Shown one piece after another: positions 58,416 through 64,000 of a stretch of 64,000 nt of DNA (positions are counted from its first letter, which is position 1; each line of letters opens with the position of its first letter). Made by a program: the position numbers and the translations under genes. The notes under the pieces were generated by a model. It saw nothing but the letters and a program-made list of their open reading frames with translations, made no database searches and was not told the DNA's origin. The DNA lies in NCBI RefSeq assembly GCF_900101045.1, contig NZ_FNFN01000010.1, forward strand, positions 1-64,000, given 5' to 3'. The DNA is from Nocardioides sp. YR527 (GTDB lineage: Bacteria > Actinomycetota > Actinomycetes > Propionibacteriales > Nocardioidaceae).

Positions 58416-59687
58416 TCAGACCATGGACGCGATCCGGCCATAGTGACCCTGGAACGACAGGGACACCTGAACCCCCGAGGGGCCGCCACGGTTCTTCCCC
58501 ACGATCAGGTCGACCTCGCCCGCACGATCCGACTCCCGCTCGTACTGGTCCGGGCGGTGCAGCAGCCACACCTGATCGCTATCCTGCTCGAGCGCGCCAG
58601 ATTCGCGGAGGTCCGACACCATCGGAGTCTTGTCGGTCCGGTTCACGTTGCCACGGTTCAACTGGGCCAGCAGCAACACCGGACAGGCGTACTCCTTCGC
58701 CGTGAGCTTCACGGTCCCGGAGATCTGCGCCACCTGCTGTTCACGCGGCATCCGGGCATCGGCCGGCCTGACCAACTGGGCGTAGTCGATCGCGATCAGC
58801 CCGAGGGGCTTGCCGAACTTGCGCTGCGTGCGGCGGGCGGCGGCCCGGATCTGGGTCATCGACTGGGCGGGACGGTCATCGATCCACAGGGGGAGGTGTC
58901 GGAGGCGTTCCGCGGCGTCGCTGATCTGGGACCACTCACGGTCCGACAACTGCCGGTTGATGATGTTGCCCAGGGACACCTTCGCGAGGTTCGCGAGGAA
59001 CCGGGACACGTACTCCTCCCGCGACATCTCCAGGGAGGCGATGTGGACGGGCTGCCCCTGCATCGCGGTGAACATGCCGACGTTCGCGGCCACCAGCGAC
59101 TTGCCGTGCCCCGGGCGTGCCGCGACGGTGATCATCTGCCCCGGGCGTAGACCGTTGGTGGCGTCGTTCACCTCAGGCCACGGCGTCGGCGCGGTCTGCT
59201 GGGGGTGCTCGATCCAATCCAAGGTGAGGTCCACGGCCTCCTCGAGCGCCACCCCCGAGTCAGAGGTTTCGGCGGACTCGGCGGCCTTCGCGACGATCGA
59301 CTCTGCCTCGCGGGCGGCCTCCTCACCGGAGCCGGCGTCTGGGTCTTCGGCGCGCTGCCTGATCGACAGGGCCGCGTCCACGAGTCGGCGGCGCAGGGCA
59401 GCGTCGGCCACCTGGGCGGCGTACCGCGGTGCCTGGACCGGGAGGACATCGGACACCATAAGGTCGACCAGGAGGGTCTTGTGTCGTGCCTCCACGGGCA
59501 GGGTGACGGGGTCGATCCGGTCACCCCGCCCGTGAGCGGTCACGCACGCGTCCCACACCGCGCCGTGGTGCGGGTTCCAGAAGTCCGCCTCGGTGAGCAT
59601 CGGCCCGAGCTCGTCCATGTCGCACCGACCGGTGAGGAGTGCGGAGAGCAGGGCCCTCTCGGCGTCGGTGTTCTGCGTAGCGGTCAT
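58416..59687 (-). CDS. replicative DNA helicase, DnaB-like
   Basis: This 423-residue protein has an N-terminal helical domain (DAERALLSALLTGRCDMDEL), then RecA-like motor with Walker A VAARPGHGKSLVA, Walker B LIAIDYAQLV and motif LLAQLNRGNVNRTDKTPMV. It unwinds the phage fork. ATG 59687 overlaps the initiator stop (ATGA). Confidence 0.93.
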   Translation of the reverse strand: MTATQNTDAERALLSALLTGRCDMDELGPMLTEADFWNPHHGAVWDACVTAHGRGDRIDPVTLPVEARHKTLLVDLMVSDVLPVQAPRYAAQVADAALRRRLVDAALSIRQRAEDPDAGSGEEAAREAESIVAKAAESAETSDSGVALEEAVDLTLDWIEHPQQTAPTPWPEVNDATNGLRPGQMITVAARPGHGKSLVAANVGMFTAMQGQPVHIASLEMSREEYVSRFLANLAKVSLGNIINRQLSDREWSQISDAAERLRHLPLWIDDRPAQSMTQIRAAARRTQRKFGKPLGLIAIDYAQLVRPADARMPREQQVAQISGTVKLTAKEYACPVLLLAQLNRGNVNRTDKTPMVSDLRESGALEQDSDQVWLLHRPDQYERESDRAGEVDLIVGKNRGGPSGVQVSLSFQGHYGRIASMV

Positions 59688-60487
59688 GCGATGGCCCACG
59701 GGTCAGCGGGGTCGTGGTCCTGGATGCCCTGGCAGAGATAGACGTTGCGCATGTCGGTCCACTCGTGACGGTCGTGGTTCTCGTTGTCGCGGCACTGTCG
59801 CAGGATGGTCCGCGTGGGCTGGGGGTCGTCGGACGGTGCGGCGTTGAGGGGTTCGTCCTCCCAGCGTCCACCGTTCAGCCACGTCGCGGCGTGCGGGATG
59901 AACTGGGGATCCTTGCCCTGCCACATCGCCTTGGCCATGACCAGGCCCTTCATGATCGTCTCGGCGGGCGCGGACTTGCGGGCCTTCGCGTAGGCGGTCT
60001 GTGCGGTCTTCTTGGACTGCTTCTTCGGGTAGGCGGCCCAGAACTCATCGAACCCGCCATCATCAGCCGGTTCAGGCTTCGGCTTCGGGGTCGCCTTCGG
60101 GCGCGGCGCGGGACTCGGGGACGTGCCCCGGTTGTTGGCCATCCGCACCCGGTTCTTCTCCCGCTTCGCGTTGATCTTCTCGGCGGACTCCTGGTGGTCG
60201 GTCCACTGCCAGAACTGGAACCCCGGTTCCCCGTCGCGCTCCTCCGCGACCCAGAGGTTTGCGTCCACGAGCCGCTGAGCCAGGATCTCGGCGTTCGAGT
60301 CCCACCGGTCCAGTTCCTCCGCCGGCACCCACCCATCGGTGTGGAAGTTGTCGATGCACCACGACTCGGCGCATACCCACAGCCCGATCGCGGAAGCGTC
60401 GCGGGGACGGTCGCCACCCTTCCGGGCGCGACGCATCTTCGGGTGGTCGTGCAGGTCGCCATAGAGCTTCCCCCACTGCTTCGCCAT
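59684..60487 (-). CDS. phage replication initiator / helicase loader-like protein
   Basis: This 267-residue protein has an N-terminal winged-helix-like part (KQWGKLYGDLHDHPKMRRAR), a Pro/Lys linker and the C-terminal EFWAAYPKKQSKKTAQTAYA with AATWLNGGRWEDE, typical of phage replisome organisers. It would load the coupled helicase at the origin. GTG 60490 is an alternative start. Confidence 0.8.
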   Translation of the reverse strand: MAKQWGKLYGDLHDHPKMRRARKGGDRPRDASAIGLWVCAESWCIDNFHTDGWVPAEELDRWDSNAEILAQRLVDANLWVAEERDGEPGFQFWQWTDHQESAEKINAKREKNRVRMANNRGTSPSPAPRPKATPKPKPEPADDGGFDEFWAAYPKKQSKKTAQTAYAKARKSAPAETIMKGLVMAKAMWQGKDPQFIPHAATWLNGGRWEDEPLNAAPSDDPQPTRTILRQCRDNENHDRHEWTDMRNVYLCQGIQDHDPADPWAIA

Positions 60488-60867
60488 CACGCACCCACCC
60501 CGGCACCCAGGGACATCTCAGCGCGCATGAGCGCAGACAGTGACTGGACGACGGACGCCTGGTCACGTACGACCCGCAGACGGTCCTCAGCGGCCTTCCG
60601 GACCTGCTCCTTCACCGCGGCGTCGAACCGCTCGTCACTGGTCGCCTGGTCCACCCACGCGTCACGGTCCGCGACCGTGACGCCGTTCTCTCCTCGCTTC
60701 GGGCGCGGGCACTCCTCGGACAGGATCGCGCGAGCCTTCGCCATCGTCAGCGCCTCGATCGCGTGGACCTCGGCATTCCGGGCATCCGCTACCGCACGGG
60801 CGGCGGCCCCGAGCTCCTGGTGTACGTCGAACAGGCGCTGTTGCACCTGACCTGGGGTGAGGCTCAC
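60487..60867 (-). CDS. helical phage protein
   Basis: This 126-residue protein has a long amphipathic helix pair (QELGAAARAVADARNAEVHA, RVVRDQASVVQSLSALMRAE). No family is recognised. GTG start, coupled on both sides. Confidence 0.7.
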   Translation of the reverse strand: MSLTPGQVQQRLFDVHQELGAAARAVADARNAEVHAIEALTMAKARAILSEECPRPKRGENGVTVADRDAWVDQATSDERFDAAVKEQVRKAAEDRLRVVRDQASVVQSLSALMRAEMSLGAGVGA

Positions 60868-61040
60868 GCGGCCCTCCTGTGGTGTGCGGGCTTGTCAGTG
60901 GGGAACACGTGCCACACGGCGCTGGCCTTGGCCCACCTGACCTGATAGCGGGTGTTCCAGGCGCGGGACCAGCGGCGGGCCCACTTCATGGCGTTCTGGT
61001 GATCGTGGATCGAGCCACCCGGGGCGCGACTGGCTTTCAC
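60864..61040 (-). CDS. small basic Trp-rich protein
   Basis: This 58-residue protein contains KWARRWSRAWNTRYQVRWAK, a striking Trp/Arg pattern. The GTG start overlaps the upstream stop. Function is unknown. Confidence 0.6.
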   Translation of the reverse strand: MKASRAPGGSIHDHQNAMKWARRWSRAWNTRYQVRWAKASAVWHVFPTDKPAHHRRAA

Positions 61041-61597
61041 TGGCTGGCCCCCTCGTCGGCCATCCGCGTGACCTTCACGGCCCACGGCCCCGGGGACCGC
61101 TCGCAGTAGTCGTCAGCGTCGATCCCGAGTCCACGGAGCCCGGTCACCTTCGGGGCGGCCGAACCGTGGACCTCCTGCACGCGGCGTACGACCGCTTCCA
61201 GGGACACGTCCAGCTCCTCGCCGTCCGCGCTGATGACGTGCGCGCCCTTCAGGCCCTCGGCCTGGATGACCTTGCGGCGAACTTCGGCCTGCCAGGCGGC
61301 GTGCTCCCACGACTTCCGGTCTGGCCGGCGGGAGCGCTCCACGCGCAGGGTGCCGCTCTCGGCGTTGTCCGCCAGCATCGACTTGGCGGTCTCCTCCTCC
61401 AGGGTCCGCTCGATCGACAGAAGGAAGACGCGGGCCTCACGGACGCTCCACAGCAGCTCTGCCAGGTCACGGCCCTCGGGGTCGGTGCACTCGGTGACCA
61501 GGCCAAGAAGCCTGTCACTCAGGGCCTGGACGGACGCGGTGACGTTCTCGACCACGTCCCCGTTCAGGCCGACAGGGGCCACGGTCTCGGCGGTCAT
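61037..61597 (-). CDS. conserved phage protein of the recombination operon
   Basis: This 186-residue protein has a helical N-terminus and EHAAWQAEVRRKVIQAEGLK followed by an acidic end. It lies next to the ERF gene and may act with it. No motif is recognised. Confidence 0.65.
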   Translation of the reverse strand: MTAETVAPVGLNGDVVENVTASVQALSDRLLGLVTECTDPEGRDLAELLWSVREARVFLLSIERTLEEETAKSMLADNAESGTLRVERSRRPDRKSWEHAAWQAEVRRKVIQAEGLKGAHVISADGEELDVSLEAVVRRVQEVHGSAAPKVTGLRGLGIDADDYCERSPGPWAVKVTRMADEGASQ

Positions 61598-62220
61598 GAC
61601 GCCACCGCCTGTCCAGTGACGCGGGCGAGGTGCTGGTCCACGGTCGCCTTCAGCGCGTCATCCAGCAGCCCGAACGCGTGGGCACGGTTCCCCCACTCGC
61701 GCACCGCGGCCTCGGTCTCCGACTCGCCCAGACCCTGAAGGATCATCGCGCGACGCTGGTCCGGGGTGATCTCGGCGGGAGGGGCGGCCCGCTCGTACTG
61801 GTGCTCGTCCGGGTCAGGCTCGTTCGTCGGCAGACACAGGGCCTGAAGGAGGAACGTACGGAACGCCACGCTCATGGCCTTGGGGGTGGCCTTGTCGCCG
61901 GAGTCGGCGGCCTCGCCCGCGGCGGCCCCCGCCATCGTGTCGCCCGCGGGCCCGTGGATGGCGTACTTCACGAACACCGTGACGTTGCGCATCCCCTTGC
62001 CGTTCGAGGTGGTCACGTTCTCGGGGGAGTGCGTGACCTCGGTCGGCACGACGGACACGCCGTGGGTTCGCAGCACGGGGCCGACAGCGTTCATCACGTC
62101 ATCGACACCACGGAAGTTGAACCGGGCGGGCCCGGAGGTCACGGCCTGGTTCTTGCCCAGCCCCTGGACGTCGGCCATCACGGCGGCCCACGCCTCTTGA
62201 ACAGTCAGCTTGTCACTCAT
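61594..62220 (-). CDS. ERF-family single-strand annealing protein
   Basis: This 208-residue protein has FNFRGVDDVMNAVGPVLRTH, VVPTEVTHSPENV and GEAADSGDKATPKAMSVAFR, the ERF signatures. It anneals complementary strands in phage recombination. ATG 62220 has GGAGACCGAGACC directly before it; a TTG 5 codons earlier would give a METET start. Confidence 0.9.
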   Translation of the reverse strand: MSDKLTVQEAWAAVMADVQGLGKNQAVTSGPARFNFRGVDDVMNAVGPVLRTHGVSVVPTEVTHSPENVTTSNGKGMRNVTVFVKYAIHGPAGDTMAGAAAGEAADSGDKATPKAMSVAFRTFLLQALCLPTNEPDPDEHQYERAAPPAEITPDQRRAMILQGLGESETEAAVREWGNRAHAFGLLDDALKATVDQHLARVTGQAVAS

Positions 62221-62245
62221 GGTCTCGGTCTCCAATCGAGAAGGT

Positions 62246-62275
62246 GGGATGCCCTGCCCCCTCGCAGGGCATCCC
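62246..62275 (-). terminator. terminator after the METETE gene
   Basis: GGGATGCCCTGC pairs perfectly with GCAGGGCATCCC around 6 bases, between the small METETE gene and the ERF gene. Confidence 0.85.
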
Positions 62276-62286
62276 GGTACGGGTGG

Positions 62287-62430
62287 TCAGGCGATCTCTT
62301 GAAGGACCGTCACGTGCCCCAGATCGACGTGGCCCTCGTCGTAGTCGCGGGCCTCGTCGGCGGTGTCGAACACGTGCGACGCACCACAGGTCATGCAGTC
62401 GAACGTCGTTGCTTCGGTCTCGGTCTCCAT
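62287..62430 (-). CDS. small CxxC protein starting METETE
   Basis: This 47-residue protein with TTFDCMTCGASHVFDTADEA holds one CxxC. It has its own promoter and terminator and its ATG is 7 bases from the -10 box. Function is unknown; it is among the clearest leaderless units. Confidence 0.7.
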   Translation of the reverse strand: METETEATTFDCMTCGASHVFDTADEARDYDEGHVDLGHVTVLQEIA

Positions 62431-62437
62431 GACGTAG

Positions 62438-62476
62438 ATACTACGCAGTTCGCGCGCAGTGCGCAAGCACTACGCG
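62438..62476 (-). promoter_or_regulatory. leaderless promoter of the METETE gene
   Basis: TTGCGC (62461-62466) and TAGTAT (62438-62443) are 17 bp apart. ACTACGCA lies at 62440, and variant copies at 62458 and 62469 are 11 bp apart. Confidence 0.7.
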
Positions 62477-62498
62477 CGAACTGGCGAGCGCGAGAGAG

Positions 62499-62873
62499 TC
62501 AGGCGGCCTTGCTCCGGGCTCGATCCGCCGCCCGCCGGCACTTCTGCGAGCAGTACCGCTGCCCCCCAGCCTTCGGGGACCGGATGAACTCCTTCCCGCA
62601 GGCGGGCGCAGGACAGGTCAGCACCTGCAACCACACGGGGTCCTCCCCGAACCACACGCCGGCATGGATGCCGTACGCCTCGCCCTGGTCCTTGGCGTGC
62701 TGGAAGCACTCGCGGCGGACGGGGCACGGCCCGCAGACCTCCGCCTTCGTGTCCTCCACCGAGGTACGCAGCGCGGCGTCCGGTTGCATACGGGCAGGGT
62801 CCACGTCGCGACAGTGGGCGAAGTCCATCCATGCCGCCGACGTGGCGGGCCCGAACAGAAGCGGCTCGGTCAC
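62499..62873 (-). CDS. WhiB-family regulator with extra zinc-like tail
   Basis: This 124-residue protein has the four WhiB cysteines (Cys21, CGPCPVRREC pair set) that hold an Fe-S cluster and the GIHAGVWFGED turn. The last 45 residues add CPAPACGKEF and YCSQKCRR, a second metal site not found in ordinary WhiB. Phage WhiB proteins can silence host WhiB genes and alter superinfection. It is coupled to the nuclease gene. Confidence 0.87.
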   Translation of the reverse strand: MTEPLLFGPATSAAWMDFAHCRDVDPARMQPDAALRTSVEDTKAEVCGPCPVRRECFQHAKDQGEAYGIHAGVWFGEDPVWLQVLTCPAPACGKEFIRSPKAGGQRYCSQKCRRAADRARSKAA

Positions 62874-63196
62874 ACCGTCACCTCATCCCAGGTAGAAGGA
62901 ACATCGCGGGTCGCCTGAAGGAACCGCGGCGTACGGCCCTGGGCGCACAAGGCGACGAGGGGGAGCGCTGAGCACAGGTCAGCGAGCGTGACCAGTCGGT
63001 CGCGATCGGCGGGCCCGAGCTTCTTGGATTTCTCGGTGCCGACCTGGACGAGAGCCAGGCCGAAGACGGGGTGAACCATGATGAGGTCGGCGGCACCCTT
63101 GGATCCGGCAGACCTTGCTACCTGGATCCACCTGCGGCGCGTCATATGGTCAGACACGCGGTGTTCGCGTGCGCGCCCGTTGGTGGCGTGGCTCAC
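62870..63196 (-). CDS. Hjc-like (PD-D/ExK) nuclease homologue
   Basis: This 108-residue protein has AREHRVSDHM and QVARSAGSKGAADLIMV, the start of archaeal Hjc-type Holliday junction resolvases, followed by GLALVQVGTEKSKKLG. The usual catalytic Lys after QV is Gly here, with Lys nearby. It may be active in altered form or non-catalytic. GTG start overlapping the upstream stop. Confidence 0.7.
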   Translation of the reverse strand: MSHATNGRAREHRVSDHMTRRRWIQVARSAGSKGAADLIMVHPVFGLALVQVGTEKSKKLGPADRDRLVTLADLCSALPLVALCAQGRTPRFLQATRDVPSTWDEVTV

Positions 63197-63600
63197 TGGT
63201 CGACCGCCTGGCGGCGCAGGACGCGCGCGCGTCCGTCTCTCACGGCGGCGGAGATCGCGGTGTCGGTCCGGCCGAAGATGGTCAGCGTCGGTGCGCCGGA
63301 GAACCATCGGGACGTGTTGCCCTCCATCCTGCGGCGGGTGTACGTGACGTCCGTGCCGATCCACTGGACCACATCAGCGTCGGTCCACACGTACTCCGGG
63401 GCGAGGTCCTCGACCGTGACGCCGGCCCAGTCCTCACCAACCACGATCGTGGGACCCTCGGGGGTCACGACCCGCAGGTTCTTCCCGATGTAGTGGGCGT
63501 CACCCTCGACCGTGACCCGTACGCGGCGGGTGCTCACTGGGGGAGTGTTGGCGATCTCGACCGCCTCCGCGGCGGCCACGTCGTACGACTCGGCAACCAT
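63193..63600 (-). CDS. hypothetical phage protein
   Basis: This 135-residue beta-rich protein has VRVTVEGDAHYIGKNLRV and YVWTDADVVQWIGTDVTY. No family is recognised. It is coupled to its neighbours and in the same operon as WhiB. Confidence 0.65.
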   Translation of the reverse strand: MVAESYDVAAAEAVEIANTPPVSTRRVRVTVEGDAHYIGKNLRVVTPEGPTIVVGEDWAGVTVEDLAPEYVWTDADVVQWIGTDVTYTRRRMEGNTSRWFSGAPTLTIFGRTDTAISAAVRDGRARVLRRQAVDQ

Positions 63601-63887
63601 CAGGCACCCCCGATGAAGTCGGTGATCTGCGTCTGGGCCGGGTCGTTCGCGGCCAGGTAGTCGGCCTGGTCCGACACTTCGCGGGCGTCCTCGATCACGC
63701 GGCCCGCCTCGGCCTCCTTCGCAATGGAAGGGGTCGCGATGATGTCGTACTTGTCGTACGCCTCCTGGACGAGGCCCTGGACCTCCTCTCGCGTGAGGTG
63801 CATCGCGGTCAACTCGGCCACCGCGAGACGAGTCAGGTAGAACTCGTCCATCGGGGGGAGTGGCGGGGAAAGCTTGATGACTGACAC
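63600..63887 (-). CDS. hypothetical phage protein
   Basis: This 95-residue helical protein has DEFYLTRLAVAELTAMHLTR and VIEDAREVSDQADYLAAND. GTG 63887 has AAGGAG 7 bases upstream. No family is recognised. Confidence 0.7.
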   Translation of the reverse strand: MSVIKLSPPLPPMDEFYLTRLAVAELTAMHLTREEVQGLVQEAYDKYDIIATPSIAKEAEAGRVIEDAREVSDQADYLAANDPAQTQITDFIGGA

Positions 63888-63904
63888 TGGTAATCTCCTT
63901 CTCG

Positions 63905-64000
63905 TCACCCTCGGCGGCTCCGGTCCTCTTTAGGTCTCGGTCTCCAACCCGCCGGGGGTGTCTTGGTTTTGGTCAGGACGCCCGGGACGCCTTGAACGAC
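63905..64000 (-). CDS. possible 3' end of a gene at the window edge
   Basis: One minus-strand frame stays open from the edge to a TGA at 63905, but the two other frames also run some way. The sequence GGAGACCGAGACC recurs at 63938-63950. The real reading frame cannot be decided. Confidence 0.25.
   Translation of the reverse strand, partial: VVQGVPGVLTKTKTPPAGWRPRPKEDRSRRG

Larger units (their letters stand above)
24566..64000. mobile_element. siphovirus prophage, left end and at least 39 kb
   Basis: The element starts at the broken tRNA-Val and runs past the window edge. It contains integrase, lysis, tail, head, terminase, tRNA, replication, recombination and regulatory genes, almost all intact and tightly overlapping. 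Structural and early genes read leftward, with plus-strand islands at 39.0-40.8, 41.2-42.8 and 47.7-48.2 kb. No frameshift or stop damages a structural gene, so the prophage may be functional. Confidence 0.97.

Noticed and set aside
63930..64000. Which reading frame is real at the right edge
   Set aside because: All three minus frames end within a short distance; the sequence is too short to decide.

Overview
The window is high-GC actinobacterial DNA, most likely from Nocardioides or a close relative in the Nocardioidaceae. The gene order, the frequent GTG starts and the preference for the tetramer GTAC support this. No mycolate genes are seen, and the prophage lysis cassette has no LysB-type esterase, which fits a host without a mycolic-acid layer.

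Positions 1-24.5 kb are chromosomal core. They open with the 3' part of a 5S rRNA and its terminator, a gene for a protein with an Arg/Gly-rich N-terminus, and a DUF3145 gene. Next comes a type II fatty-acid synthesis operon on the minus strand: a PucR-type regulator (FasR-like), fabD, fabH, acpP, fabF and an acyl-CoA carboxylase beta subunit. FabD carries an unusual C-terminal lipoyl/biotinyl-like domain. After it lie aceE (pyruvate dehydrogenase E1), a PfkB sugar kinase, an oxidoreductase/GCS2-like gene pair, a siderophore-interacting reductase under an IdeR/DtxR-type iron box, a divergent glycosidase pair (GH5-like and GH38), a metallophosphoesterase, a DUF3052 gene, an acyl-CoA synthetase and an AhpE-like peroxiredoxin.

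From 24.57 kb to the right edge the window is one prophage of more than 39 kb, inserted in the anticodon loop of a tRNA-Val(UAC) gene. The left end (attL) is visible and the right end is not. The phage is a siphovirus. The integrase sits at attL. The late operon reads leftward from 38.4 kb: scaffold, capsid, head-tail joining, tail tube, frameshifted tail chaperone, tape measure, baseplate, lysis, and a small protein resembling the Acb2/Tad1 anti-CBASS family. The terminase-portal-MuF block lies separately at 43-47.6 kb. Early and replication genes occupy 48-64 kb on the minus strand: exonuclease, SSB, C5 methyltransferase, DnaB-like helicase, replication initiator, ERF recombinase, WhiB and an Hjc-like nuclease.

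Small plus-strand islands interrupt this minus-strand genome. They hold a metzincin-like secreted protease (39.4 kb), a DUF6879/Scr1-like regulator module (41.2-42.8 kb) and Cys-rich mini-proteins (47.7-48.2 kb). A secreted endonuclease/exonuclease/phosphatase-family protein and four intact tRNAs (Lys-CUU, Val-UAC, Trp-CCA, Asn-GUU) are also phage-borne.

The most striking unexplained signal is an 11-bp-phased repeat, TGCGNAGT, found at eight or more intergenic loci of the prophage. At most of them the repeat supplies the -35 box and spacer of a promoter whose -10 box lies only 5-8 bp before an ATG/GTG. The predicted mRNAs are therefore leaderless, and they typically begin with the codons for Met-Glu-Thr. 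This looks like a prophage-wide regulon with its own operator-promoter element.
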